A stretch of DNA of 64,000 bases from CAVXDY01 sp963721335 (GTDB taxonomy: Bacteria > Actinomycetota > Thermoleophilia > Miltoncostaeales > Miltoncostaeaceae), in contig CAVRIV010000008.1 of assembly GCA_963721335.1 (NCBI GenBank), forward strand, positions 744,001-808,000. Reading direction: 5' to 3'. Below, piece after piece: positions 36,511-48,050 of the stretch. The translations under genes and the position numbers were made by a program. Numbering within the stretch: position 1 is the first letter of the stretch; each line of letters starts with the position of its first letter. The notes beneath the pieces are model-generated. The model did no database searches, was not told where the DNA came from, and saw only the letters and a list, made by a program, of their open reading frames with translations.

Positions 36511-37811
36511 GGCTCCAGACCCGCATCGCGCTGTCGGCGGCCGTCGCGGTGCTGGCGGCGGTGGCGCTGTTCGCCGTCGGTGCGTACTACCTGATCTCGG
36601 AACGGGCCTACGACCGCCTGGACCGGTCCCTGTCAACCACCGCCGACCGCGTTGCCGAGGAGCTTCAGGCTCCGGACCTCGGCGACCGCGACTTCTCGGC
36701 ACCTCCCGCTCCGGGCGCGCCCGCCGAGCCCGCCCCGGACCCCGACCCCAACCCCGCGGGGACGCGCGTGGAGGTGGACCCCCAGGGCCGGATGGTTCCC
36801 GGCGGTCCGCGCACGGTGGTGCTCGACGGGGAGCGCTACCGCCTCCTGGTGCGCTCGCTGGACTCGGGCGCCGACGGCGGGCGTCGCAGCGTGGCCGTGG
36901 CGCGGCCCCTGACCGACGTCGAGCAGACCCTGGACGAGGTCGCCCTCGGGCTGGGCCTGGCGGCGGTCGTCGCCGCCCTGATCGCGACGAGCCTGGTCCT
37001 GCTGATCGTGCGCGGCGCGTTGCGCCCCCTGACCCAGGCGCGCCGGGCGGCGGAGACCGTGGCCGAGAGCCAGGACCCGTCGCTGCGCGTGCCCGAGGGG
37101 CGCGACGACGAGATCGGCGGGCTGGCCCGGAGCATGAACCGGATGCTCGCCCGGCTGGAGGACGCCCAGGGGCGTCTGCGCGCCACCCTGAGCCGGCAGC
37201 GGCGCTTCGCCGCCGACGCCTCCCACGAGATGCGCACCCCGCTCACCGCCCTGCGCGGCAACATCGAGATCCTCGGGCGGCACGACGTACCCCCGGCCGA
37301 GCGCACGGCGATGCTCGAGGACATGGCGACCTCGGTGGACCGGATGGACCGCCTCGTGGAGGGCCTCCTCGGACTCGCCCGCATCGACGGGGCGCCCGGG
37401 CGGGCGGAGACCGTGGACCTGGGAGAGATGGTCGCCGAGATCGCCACCCGTGAGGAGTGCGACGGCGTGGAGCCCGGCGTCGCGGTGGTCGGCGATCGCG
37501 CCGCCCTCCGGGGCATGCTCGTGAACCTGATCGACAACGGCCGGCGCCACGGCGGGAGGGTGACCGTGGCCGTGAGCGCCAAGGACGGGGAGGCCGTGGT
37601 GGAGGTCGCCGACGACGGACCGGGAATCGCCGGCGACGACCGCGAGCGGATCTTCGACCGCTTCTACCGAGCCCCCGGGCGGAGAGGGACGCCGGGCGCC
37701 GGGCTCGGCCTGCCGATCGCCCGCGCGACGGCGGAGCGATGGGGCGGGACGCTGCGGCTGTTGTCGGACGGCGACGGCACCCGCTTCGAGGTCCGGCTGC
37801 CCCTGGGGTGA
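36507..37811 (+). CDS. Sensor histidine kinase (434 aa)
   Basis: A membrane-bound partner of the preceding regulator. TM1 is ALSAAVAVLAAVALFAVGAY (residues 9-28). An extracytoplasmic segment of about 120 residues, Pro/Asp-rich in part, follows, then TM2 near residues 150-172. A HAMP domain, HisKA with FAADASHEMRTPLTALRGNI (His about 245) and HATPase with LVNLIDNGRRHGG, VEVADDGPGIAGDDRERIFD and GAGLGLPIARATAERWGG complete it. The sensor region has no known fold by eye. It resembles MprB/CutS-type kinases of actinobacteria. The ATG overlaps the regulator stop. Confidence 0.94.
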   Translation: MRLQTRIALSAAVAVLAAVALFAVGAYYLISERAYDRLDRSLSTTADRVAEELQAPDLGDRDFSAPPAPGAPAEPAPDPDPNPAGTRVEVDPQGRMVPGGPRTVVLDGERYRLLVRSLDSGADGGRRSVAVARPLTDVEQTLDEVALGLGLAAVVAALIATSLVLLIVRGALRPLTQARRAAETVAESQDPSLRVPEGRDDEIGGLARSMNRMLARLEDAQGRLRATLSRQRRFAADASHEMRTPLTALRGNIEILGRHDVPPAERTAMLEDMATSVDRMDRLVEGLLGLARIDGAPGRAETVDLGEMVAEIATREECDGVEPGVAVVGDRAALRGMLVNLIDNGRRHGGRVTVAVSAKDGEAVVEVADDGPGIAGDDRERIFDRFYRAPGRRGTPGAGLGLPIARATAERWGGTLRLLSDGDGTRFEVRLPLG

Positions 37812-37830
37812 GGGGCGTCCCGGGAGGGGC

Positions 37831-39287
37831 TCAGGCCAGGCCGGCCTTCTCCCGTACGAGCTCGCCGATGCGGGCGGGGTCGGCGCGGCCGCCCGAGGCC
37901 TTCATCGCCTGGCCCACGAAGTACCCGACGACCTTCTCCTTGCCGCCGCGCAACTGCTCGGCCTGGTCGGGGTTGTCCTCCAGCAGGCGCTCGACGAGGG
38001 CGATCAGCTCCCCCTCGTCGGAGATCTGGCCGAGCCCCCGCTCCTCCACCACCGCCCGGGGCTCGGCGCCGGTGCGGGCGACGTCGGCGAGCACCTCCTT
38101 GGCGAGCGGCATCGTCAGCGTGCGGTCCTCCACCAGCCCGATCAGCTCGGCCAGGCGCTCGGGGGTGACGCGGCTCTCCCACGGCTCCTCCCCCAGCTCG
38201 CGCAGCTGGGCGCGCAGCTCGCCGCGAACCCAGTTGGCGGCCGACTTCGGGTCCACCCGGGAGGCGACCGCCTCGAAGTACGCCGCGAGCTCGGGCGTCT
38301 CCGAGAGCACCTCGGCGTCCTCGTAGGTGAGGGCCAGCTCCCGCATCCAGCGCCGGCGCACGTCCACGGGGAGCTCGGGCAGCTCCGCGCGCAGCTCCTC
38401 CACCCAGGCCCGGTCGGGCGCCAGCGGCACGAGGTCGGGCTCGGGGAAGTAGCGGTAGTCGTGAGCCTCCTCCTTGCTGCGCAGCGAGTGGATCTCCCCC
38501 GTGTCGGGGTCGAAGTGGAGGGTCTCCTGGTGCACCTGCCCGCCGCCGCCGAGCAGCGCGATCTGGCGGGCGATCTCGGCGTCGATGCCGCGCTCCAGGA
38601 ACCGGAAGCTGTTCATGTTCTTGAGCTCGGTCTTGGTCCCCAGCCCGGTCGAGCCGGCCGGCCGGAGGCTGACATTGGCGTCGGCGCGAAGCGAGCCCTC
38701 CTCCATGTTGCAGTCGCTCACGCCCAGTGCGCGCAGCGTCTGACGCAGCTGTCGCAGGAAGGCGCCGGCGTCCGACGCCGAGCGCAGGTCGGGCTCCGTG
38801 ACGATCTCGAGGAGCGGCGTGCCGCCCCGGTTGAAGTCAACGCCCGAGCTCTCGGCGCCGGCGCGCCTCCCGTCGGCGCCCACGTGGACCAGCTTGGCCG
38901 CGTCCTCCTCCAGGTGGGCGCGGGTGATCCCCACCTCGATCTCGCCGTCGGGCAGGAGCACGGAGAAGCGCCCCCCCACGCAGAGGGGCTCGTCGTACTG
39001 GGAGATCTGATACGCCTTCGAGAGGTCCGGATAGAAGTAGTTCTTGCGGTGGAACTCCGACGCCGGGGCGATCTCGCAGCCGAGGGCAAGCCCGGCGAGG
39101 ATCGCCAGGCGCACCGCCTCCCGGTTGGTGACCGGGAGGGCGCCCGGGTGGCCCAGGCAGATCGGGCAGGTGTGGGTGTTGGGCGGGTCGCCGAAGCTCA
39201 GCTCACAGCCGCAGAACATCTTGGTGCGGGTGGAGAGCTGGACGTGGATCTCCAGCCCGATCACCGGCTCCGAGCCGCCCGCCGGAC

Positions 39288-39291
<4 letters not shown>
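37831..39291 (-). CDS. gatB: Asp-tRNA(Asn)/Glu-tRNA(Gln) amidotransferase subunit B
   Basis: GatB (486 aa) phosphorylates misacylated Glu-tRNA-Gln or Asp-tRNA-Asn for amidation. It has VIGLEIHVQLSTRTKMFCGC, the zinc cysteines with CPICLGHPGALPVTNREAVR, YFYPDLSKAYQISQYDEPL, DFNRGGTPLLEIVTEPDLRS and KTELKNMNSFRFLERGIDAE. The C-terminal helical and YqeY-like tail (LTMPLAKEVLADVARTGAEP) is complete. The GTG overlaps gatA by GTGA. The order gatC-gatA-gatB is a standard operon, implying indirect synthesis of Gln-tRNA and probably Asn-tRNA. Confidence 0.97.
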
Positions 39292-40729
<1,438 letters not shown>

Positions 40730-40733
<4 letters not shown>

Positions 40734-41011
40734 TCGAACTTCGGGACCGCGAAGCGCCCCTCGACGACCTCGGCGGCCTCGCGCAGGGCCTCCTCGACCG
40801 TCAGGCCCGGGCGCGGCTCGTCGTCGCGCAGGACGTTCTCCTGCTCGACGACATGGGTCGTCGGAGGAACGTCGTCGAGTGCCAATGCCTGGATGCGGTC
40901 GATGTGCTGGAGGATCCCCGACAGCTCGACCCGCATGCGCCGCTCCTCGTCCTCGTCGAGGTGCAGCCGCGCGAGGCGGGCGACGTGCCGGACGGTCGCG
41001 TCGTCGATCAC
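40730..41011 (-). CDS. gatC: Asp-tRNA(Asn)/Glu-tRNA(Gln) amidotransferase subunit C
   Basis: GatC (93 aa) is the small clamp that joins GatA and GatB. It has the family pattern VRHVARLARLHLDEDEERRM, ELSGILQHIDRIQALALDDV, PPTTHVVEQENVLRDDEPRP and the ending EVVEGRFAVPKF. GTG start at 41011. It is the promoter-proximal gene of gatCAB, divergent from the Wzz/BY-kinase gene with 85 nt between them, where both promoters must lie. Confidence 0.95.
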
Positions 41012-41096
41012 CCTCGGATCGTACCGGGAACCCCTCGGCCGGGAGCCCGAAGACTCGCCGTTCGCCTAGGGAACCGGGCAGCGCGGCCCCAATAGG

Positions 41097-42692
41097 GTGA
41101 TCCGGGACCGGTCCCCCGGCCGGTGCGACGACGAGGTGAATGGAACCCTGAGGCACGATCGCGTCACCCCGCGGCGGTCACTGGTCGCTCGCGCCCGGCG
41201 CCTCGTGCGCCGGCGCTGGATGTTCCTCGTGGCCTTCCCGCTGGTCGGGCTGGTCGGGGCCTACGGCCTCAGCGCCAGCCACGAGGACCGGTACGAGTCG
41301 TCCTCGAAGCTGCTGCTGCACGATCAGGAGGCACCCGGGGCGACCGACGATTCGGCGGACGGCGCCGCGGCCGCCGACCCCTCGCACCAGACCGCCACCA
41401 ACGTCGACCTCGTCTCCTCCGACGAGGTGGCGCTGCGCGTCTATACGGCGCTGCGGCCGCCGACGTCCCTCGACCGCTTCCTCGGGAGCGTGCGCATCGA
41501 CTCGAAGGGCGACTCCGAGGTGGTCACGATCACCGCCCGCGAGACGGACCCCGTCCTCGCGGCGCGCATCGCCAACACCTGGGCGGACGAGTACCGCGCC
41601 TTCCGGCGCGAGGCCGACGACGCCCGCCTCGCGGCGGCGATGAGCGTCGTGGACCAGCGCCTGGCGGCGTTGCCGCCGAAGCGACTGGCCGGTGCGGAGG
41701 GCCAGGCGCTGCGCCGGCAGCGCGACGAGCTGGCGGTGGCCGCCTCGCTGGAGCGGACCGAGGTGGAGGTGGCCCAGCGGGCGCGCGAGGCGACCGCCCC
41801 GGTGTCGCCGCGGCCCCTGCGCGCCGCCCTGATCGGTGGTCTGGCCGGGCTCGCGATCGCCCTCGTCCTGACCCTGCTCGCCCACCGCCTGGACCGTCGC
41901 ATCGCGGATCCCGACGCCGCCGCCGCGCTCTACGGACTGCCCCTGCTCGGCCAGATCCCGAAGGCCGCCGCCCCCGCGACCCCGCTCCCCGCCGCGACGG
42001 GAGGCCCCGTCCTGCCTCCCCTGGCGGCGGCCGAGACGGACGCCTTCCGGGTGCTGCGGACCAGCATCTCCTATCCCGACGTCGAGCGGAGAATCGGCTC
42101 CGTCCTGGTCACCAGCGCCGTGAGCGGGGAGGGCAAGACGACGGTGGCGCTGAACCTGGCGCGCGCCTACGCGGAGTCGGGCGCGCGGACCCTCCTCATC
42201 GAGGGCGACCTGCGCCGTCCGGTGCTGTCCCAGCGGCTGGCCGTGGCGGCCGAGCCCGGCCTGGCGGACGTGCTCCGCGCCGAGGCGAGGCTCGAGTCCG
42301 CCACTCGGCGGATCGCGCTCGACCCGGGCGACGACTTCGGGCGCGGCGCCCAGCTCGACGTCGTGGTGGCCGGGGTCCCGGCGTCCAACCCGCAGACCCT
42401 GCTGGAGGGCAAGCGGATGTCGCGCCTCCTCGAGGGGCTCGGGGAGCACTACGACATGGTCGTGGTGGACGGCGCGCCGGGCCTCGGCGTCAGCGACGCC
42501 GCGCCGCTGATGCGGGAGGTGGGGGCCGTGCTCGTCGTGAGCCGGGTGGGCCGTACCCAGATCCACGAGTCGCAGGCCCTGCGCGACCGCCTGGAGCTCC
42601 TGCGGGTGCGGCCGCTCGGGGTGGTGGCCAACGGGGTCTCGCGCCGGGCCCGGCACTACTCGCCGCGCGAGGTGGCAGCCGTCCCGGGATGA
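41097..42692 (+). CDS. Wzz/BY-kinase-type polysaccharide co-polymerase (531 aa)
   Basis: A fusion of a Wzz-like membrane domain and a P-loop tyrosine kinase domain. TM1 is WMFLVAFPLVGLVGAYGLSA (about 41-60), and TM2 is AALIGGLAGLAIALVLTLLA (about 242-261). The cytoplasmic kinase has Walker A SAVSGEGKTTVALNLARAYA, Walker A' TLLIEGDLRRPVLSQRLAVA and Walker B MVVVDGAPGLGVSDAAPLM. There is no obvious C-terminal Tyr cluster, only one Tyr near the end. The external part is short, without the long coiled coil of classical Wzz. No polysaccharide genes adjoin it. The GTG start at 41097 may be replaced by GTG 41136. Confidence 0.85.
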   Translation: MIRDRSPGRCDDEVNGTLRHDRVTPRRSLVARARRLVRRRWMFLVAFPLVGLVGAYGLSASHEDRYESSSKLLLHDQEAPGATDDSADGAAAADPSHQTATNVDLVSSDEVALRVYTALRPPTSLDRFLGSVRIDSKGDSEVVTITARETDPVLAARIANTWADEYRAFRREADDARLAAAMSVVDQRLAALPPKRLAGAEGQALRRQRDELAVAASLERTEVEVAQRAREATAPVSPRPLRAALIGGLAGLAIALVLTLLAHRLDRRIADPDAAAALYGLPLLGQIPKAAAPATPLPAATGGPVLPPLAAAETDAFRVLRTSISYPDVERRIGSVLVTSAVSGEGKTTVALNLARAYAESGARTLLIEGDLRRPVLSQRLAVAAEPGLADVLRAEARLESATRRIALDPGDDFGRGAQLDVVVAGVPASNPQTLLEGKRMSRLLEGLGEHYDMVVVDGAPGLGVSDAAPLMREVGAVLVVSRVGRTQIHESQALRDRLELLRVRPLGVVANGVSRRARHYSPREVAAVPG

Positions 42693-42725
42693 CCCCGCGC
42701 CCACGGCATCGCCGCGGGGCGCCCC

Positions 42726-44088
42726 TCAGGCGGGAGGCGACAGGCTCACGAGTACGGCCACGCTCACCATCAGGGCGGCGGCCAGCGCCAACTCGGCCCG
42801 CACGCTCACCCGAAGGGCCGCGCCGGCCCCGCGGTCCGTCGGCGACAGGCCGAGGGCCGCCCGCTCGAGGCGGGGATGCAGCACCATCCGGTTGAAGGCC
42901 CCGACCCCGAGCATGACCGCGAAGATCCCGAGCTTGACGAGCAGCGCGCGGCCGTAGGCCGTCTCCACCAGATCGGCCGCCGAGTCGAGCTCGGCCAGGG
43001 CGCGGTAGACGCCGGTCACCACCAGGACGCCCACGGCGCCGAGCGCGAGCGCCGAGAACCGCACCACCACCCCCGCCCCGAGGCGCAGGCGGTCCTCCGC
43101 CCCGAGCGCGCGCGTCGCGGGGATGGCCAGGACCGCCAGGCCCACCAGACCCCCGAGCCACGCCGCCGTGGCGAGGCCGTGCAGCGCGTCGATGACCACG
43201 TTCGCGGTGCGGTCGGCGCCGGTCGAACGCGTGGCCGGCCCACGCGATGGCCGTGAGGGCGACGGCCGGCGGCAGCCCCAGGGCGAGTGCCCGGCCGGCG
43301 CCGGACGGCGGAGAGGCGCCCCGGGGACGGATCGCGAGCGCCGCGACGGCCGCGGCCGCCAGCGCCCCCACCTGGATCCACCACGCGGCGCCGGCGCGGG
43401 TGTCCCCGAGCAGGGTCCCCAGCTCCCCCGGACCGGCCCGCAGGCCCCGCAGGAGGGCGATCGGCAGCAGAACGAGGCCGGCGGCGCCCGCCGCGGCAAG
43501 GCACCACCAGGCGATCCACCACCCGTTCGACGCCCGCGCGAGGGCCGCGCCCGCCCGGGCCCGGAAGGCCTCCCCGGCCTCGCGCCGCTCGCCGGGCGCG
43601 GCGACGCCGCCGCCGAGGAGCGCCGGCGCGACCACTCCGGCCGACAGCACGACGAGGCCCAGCAACCCGACCGGGGCGAGCAGCGCCAGCAGGCGGGCCA
43701 GCACGGGAAGCGGCCCGGCGTCGTCGCGCACCGGCGACGGGCCCGGACCCGTCGCGGCGCCCGCGACCGCGAACGACGCGCCGCTGGGGTGGCCGTCCTG
43801 CGACAGCACCCGCCAGGTGATCCGCGCGACGCCCGCAGCGCGCAGCGGCGCCACGATCGCCCGGGGGTCGCGGGGGTCGCGGCGGGCGGCGCCCGAGAGC
43901 AGCCGGCCGTCGGCCCCCCGGGCCTCGAGGCGAAGGAACGCGGTCTCGACGGGCGCCGACAGCACCAGGCGCACCGCGTCGCGCCCGCGCTCGACCGCGA
44001 CGACGTCGGCGTGCGCGAGGGCGCCGGCGGGGGCGACCAGGCCCGCGAGCGCGACGAGCCCGAGGGCGAGCCACGGTGGCGGGCGCAC
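42726..44088 (-). CDS. CopC-CopD fusion copper-resistance-like protein, frame interrupted near 43230
   Basis: A signal peptide (MRPPPWLALGLVALAGLVAP) and a CopC domain starting HADVV after cleavage open the protein, with LVLSAPVETAFLRLEARGAD and ITWRVLSQDGHPSGASFAVA as in CopC/YobA. A multi-helix CopD membrane domain follows (TAIAWAGHA, then TANVVIDALHGLATAAWLGG in the next frame, GVYRALAELDSAADLVETAY, AVMLGVGAFNRMVLHPRLER). The frame changes at GCGTTCGACC (about 43228). Removing one T restores a continuous CopD helix. The CopC His (HADVV) and CopD His (HGLATAAWLGG) that bind copper are present. It is a possible pseudogene or sequencing artefact. Confidence 0.82.
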
Positions 44089-44131
44089 GGCGGCGACGCT
44101 AGCAGCCGCGCGCGCCCGGGGGCGTGCCCGG

Positions 44132-44221
44132 CTACCTCAGCAGCGTGTGAGCCAGGACCAGCAGGAGGGAGACGGCGACGAAGCTGCCGACGGCGAGGCG
44201 GGTGGCGTGGCGGACGACCAT
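44132..44221 (-). CDS. Single-span membrane peptide (29 aa)
   Basis: ATG at 44221 with GGGAG about 7 nt upstream (GGGAGCCACG before ATG), TAG at 44132. The product MVVRHATRLAVGSFVAVSLL continues into LVLAHTLLR: a basic N-terminus, about 18 hydrophobic residues and a short tail. It matches the look of bacterial membrane microproteins. It lies between the CopCD gene and an anchored protein on the same strand. No family is known to me; the ribosome binding site and clean TM pattern are the support. Confidence 0.5.
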   Translation of the reverse strand: MVVRHATRLAVGSFVAVSLLLVLAHTLLR

Positions 44222-44306
44222 CGTGGCTCCCGGGGGACGGCGGTGAGCTGGGGTTCGACTCTCGTCGGCCGCCGCCCCCCGGTCCCGTATCCCCCCAACG
44301 GGTGAT

Positions 44307-44867
44307 TCATCGGCGTGGCGGGCCTCCGGCCAGGTCGTACAGCTCCGCGCGCGTGACCCCGAGGGACGAGATCACCGCCGTGCGGCCATCCTCGGTCCAG
44401 GTGACCGCGGTGCGACCGTCCACCTCCACGCTGTGGAGCAGGACTCCGCGCCGGCCCGTGCGGCGCGCCCCCTCGGGCGGGCCGAGGGGCGGTCCCGAGA
44501 GCACCGTGTGGCCCACCCGGCGCCCGGCCCGCTCCCAGAATGCCGTGGCCGCGTCGCGCCCGTCAACCCGGTCCTCACGGGACCCCACGACGATCCAACC
44601 GGCGGCCGCCGCGAGGCCGCTGAACGTGACCCCCTCGGCGCCGGCGTCCGGCAGGGTGGCCGGCGGCCCCTCCTCCCCGAGCTCCTGGAGCCGGACGACC
44701 TCGGTCACGACGTGCGCGGAATCGGTCCCCTCGGGCAGCCCGAAGGCCACGGCGACGCCGATCGCCACCACGATGACGGCGAGGCCGGCGAGCATCCCGA
44801 TCCGGCGCGAGCGGTCGCCGCCGGGCGCGGGGGCGTCGCCGGAACCGGGGTCGTCGGGCCGCGGCAT
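44307..44867 (-). CDS. Membrane-anchored protein of unknown function (186 aa)
   Basis: The N-terminus is cytoplasmic and charged (MPRPDDPGSGDAPAPGGDRS), followed by one TM segment GMLAGLAVIVVAIGVAVAFG (residues 24-43) and an outside domain of about 140 residues. That domain has GVTFSGLAAAAGWIVVGSRE, AATAFWERAGRRVGHTVLSG and GRTAVTWTEDGRTAVISSLG. The topology resembles DUF4245-like actinobacterial anchored proteins, but I am not sure of the family. It is divergent from ctaA (54 nt), so it could be part of respiratory-chain assembly; this is only positional. Confidence 0.75.
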   Translation of the reverse strand: MPRPDDPGSGDAPAPGGDRSRRIGMLAGLAVIVVAIGVAVAFGLPEGTDSAHVVTEVVRLQELGEEGPPATLPDAGAEGVTFSGLAAAAGWIVVGSREDRVDGRDAATAFWERAGRRVGHTVLSGPPLGPPEGARRTGRRGVLLHSVEVDGRTAVTWTEDGRTAVISSLGVTRAELYDLAGGPPRR

Positions 44868-44921
44868 CGGGGGAGTGTGACACCGCCGCCGGGCGGGCCG
44901 CCGAGGCTACGATGGCCCCCG

Positions 44922-45923
44922 ATGCGGTCGCTGCGACGCCTGCGCACCCCCACCGCCTTCGCCCGGCTCACGCTGGTGGCGCTGGCGCTGCTGTGGGTGA
45001 TCGTCCCGAGCGGGGCGGTGGTGCGCCTGACGGCCTCCGGGCTGGGCTGCCCCGACTGGCCCCTGTGCGACGGGGGCGTGGTGCCCGCCGCGGCGGGCCA
45101 CGCGATGATCGAGTACAGCAACCGGGCGCTGTCGGGGCTCGTCGTGGCCGTCGCCGCGTTGACCTGGATCGTCTCCCGCGGGCTCATCGGGGCCCCGCGC
45201 GGCCTGCGCCGCTGGTCGGCCGCCATCCTGGTGGCCTCGGCCGGCCAGGTGCCGCTGGGTGCGATCACGGTCCTCTCCGGGCTCCATCCGCTGGCGGTGG
45301 GCTCGCACTTCCTGCTCTCCATGGCCGCGCTCGCGTGCGGCACGCTGCTCGCGCTCTCCGCCCGCGACTGGGCCCAGGGCCGCGAGCGCTCGTGGGACCG
45401 CCGGCGCGGCCCCCTGGCCGCCGCCGTCGCCGCCGCCGCGGCGGGCGTGCTGGCCACGGGCGTGGTGGTGACGGCGGCCGGGCCGCACTCGGGCGACGAC
45501 GACGTCATCCGGCGCTGGGGCGACCTCCTCCTGGCCGTGCGCGTGCACGTGCGCCTGGCCGTCGTCTTCACGGTCCTCGCGGCCGTGCTCGTGGCGTGGG
45601 TCTGGCGCGAGGGTGGCGTCGACCGCCTCACCGCCCGCCTCGTCGCGCTCGCGCTGCCCCTGATCGCCCTGCAGATCGGGATCGGCGAGTACCAGTACCG
45701 CCACGGGCTCCCCTGGGAGGTCGTGGTCGTGCACGTCACCACCGCCGCCCTGGTGTGGGCCGTGATCCTGGCGGCCTGTCACGGGGTCGCCCGCCCGGCC
45801 CGGGCCCCGGATCACCTCAGCCGGGAGGACACCCTCTGGCAGGGAACGCAGCGGACGGAGTCCGGCAGCGCGCGGAGCCTTCCCTCGGGGATCTCAGAGC
45901 CGCAGTCCACGCAGATCCCGTAG
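44922..45923 (+). CDS. ctaA: Haem A synthase
   Basis: CtaA (333 aa) oxidises the haem O methyl group to make haem A for cytochrome oxidase. It has eight hydrophobic segments. The signature VVRLTASGLGCPDWPLCDGG carries the redox-active Cys pair. Haem-ligand candidates lie in GHAMIEYSNRALSGLVVAVA, LHPLAVGSHFLLSMAALACG, RVHVRLAVVFTVLAA and VVVHVTTAALVWAVILAACH. The last ~40 residues are hydrophilic, unconserved and overlap the dksA-like gene on the other strand by 112 nt. ATG at 44922. No oxidase subunit genes are in the window, so the genes it serves lie elsewhere. Confidence 0.93.
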   Translation: MRSLRRLRTPTAFARLTLVALALLWVIVPSGAVVRLTASGLGCPDWPLCDGGVVPAAAGHAMIEYSNRALSGLVVAVAALTWIVSRGLIGAPRGLRRWSAAILVASAGQVPLGAITVLSGLHPLAVGSHFLLSMAALACGTLLALSARDWAQGRERSWDRRRGPLAAAVAAAAAGVLATGVVVTAAGPHSGDDDVIRRWGDLLLAVRVHVRLAVVFTVLAAVLVAWVWREGGVDRLTARLVALALPLIALQIGIGEYQYRHGLPWEVVVVHVTTAALVWAVILAACHGVARPARAPDHLSREDTLWQGTQRTESGSARSLPSGISEPQSTQIP

Positions 45924-46171
45924 GTCCCCGCCTCGATGGCGGCCAGGGCGGCCCGCAGGCGCGTCTCGCGCTCCTTCCAGCGCAGCTGCTCGCGCAGGTC
46001 CCGCTCCCTCAGGTCCGCGTCGGTCGCGGCCTCGGCCGGGTGGTGGTGGGCGTCGCCGCGCTCCTCACCGTCCCGCGCGAGGTCGCGCTTCTCGAGCGCG
46101 GACACGACCTCCTCGCGCAGGCGGCGCAGCCGCTCCGCGTGGTCCTCGAGACGGGGCTTCTCCTTGGGCAC
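45812..46171 (-). CDS. DksA/TraR-family C4 zinc-finger protein (119 aa)
   Basis: Residues 1-70 are a charged coiled coil (LEDHAERLRRLREEVVSALE and ERDLREQLRWKERETRLRAA). The C4 finger is GTYGICVDCGSEIPEGRLRA then VRCVPCQRVS, with Cys at the four zinc positions. DksA-type proteins enter the RNA polymerase secondary channel and modulate transcription; actinobacterial TraR/DksA relatives are less well defined. The acidic tip residues of true DksA are not clear here. The 3' end overlaps ctaA by 112 nt on the opposite strand. Confidence 0.9.
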   Translation of the reverse strand: MPKEKPRLEDHAERLRRLREEVVSALEKRDLARDGEERGDAHHHPAEAATDADLRERDLREQLRWKERETRLRAALAAIEAGTYGICVDCGSEIPEGRLRALPDSVRCVPCQRVSSRLR

Positions 46172-46266
46172 GCGCCGATGGTAGCGAGCCCCCGCCCTCC
46201 GGCCCAGACATGCCGGGAAGGGAGAGCGCTAGCCTCCGCGGGCTGCAGCGACGGGGAGGTGACCGG

Positions 46267-47267
<1,001 letters not shown>

Positions 47268-47271
<4 letters not shown>

Positions 47272-48050
47272 GGCTGGCGGCCGTCCAGACGGCGGCGCTG
47301 GCGCGCCGCTCGGTGGTGAACACGCTCCGCACGCCCCAGGCCCTCTTCCCGGCCCTGTTCTTCCCCCTGGTCCTGATGGCGATCTTCACCGGGTCCTTCG
47401 GCAACGCCCCGGGTACGATCCCCGGCTTCCCGCCGGTGCGCGGCTTCCTCGACTTCGCCCTCGCGGGCGCGGTGCTGCAGGGAATCCTGATCGGCGGAAC
47501 CACGGCCGGGGCGGCCTTCGCCCTGGACATCGAGGGCGGCTTCTTCGACCGTCTCGTGGCCTCGCCGGTCTCGCGCGTCGCCATCCTCACGGGCCGCCTG
47601 GCCGGCGGGGTGATGCTCGCCATGCTCCAGACCGTGATCTTCCTGGGCATCGGCCTGGCGTTCGGGGCGCGCGTCCAGGGCGGCGTCGCCGGCGTCGCGC
47701 TCCTGTTCCTGCTGGCCGCCCTGCTGTCGGTGGCCGTCAGCGGGTTCGGCGTGACGCTCGCGCTGCGCTCCGGCTCGTCCGAGGCCGTGCAGGGCACCTT
47801 CCCCCTCGTCTTCGCCCTGCTCTTCTTCTCCTCGGCCTTCTTCCCCCGCGAGACCATGACCGGCTGGTTCCGGGCGGTGGCCGACGCGAACCCGATCTCG
47901 TACCTGGTGGAGGCGATGCGCGACCAGGTGATCTTCGGCGTGCAGGCACGGGCCACGCTGATCGGCTTCGGCGTCGTGCTGACGCTGGTCGCGGTGGCCC
48001 TGGCAACCAGCTACCGGGCCTTCCTGAACCGCCTGGCGGGCTCCTCGTGA
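47268..48050 (+). CDS. ABC-2 type permease (260 aa)
   Basis: A DrrB-like membrane subunit with six predicted helices: ALFPALFFPLVLMAIFTGSF, FALAGAVLQGILIGGTTAGA, GVMLAMLQTVIFLGIGLAFG, VALLFLLAALLSVAVSGFGV, FPLVFALLFFSSAFFPRETM and LIGFGVVLTLVAVALATSYR. The GTG start overlaps the ATPase stop (GTGA). The EIGGFFDRLVASPVSR-type loop (DIEGGFFDRLVASPVSRVAI) couples to the ATPase and is repeated in the second permease, so the pair is probably a heterodimer that arose by duplication. Confidence 0.92.

Noticed and set aside
44230..44300. GGGGTTCGACTCTC resembling a tRNA T-arm
   Set aside because: No matching acceptor, D or anticodon stems can be folded around it on either strand.
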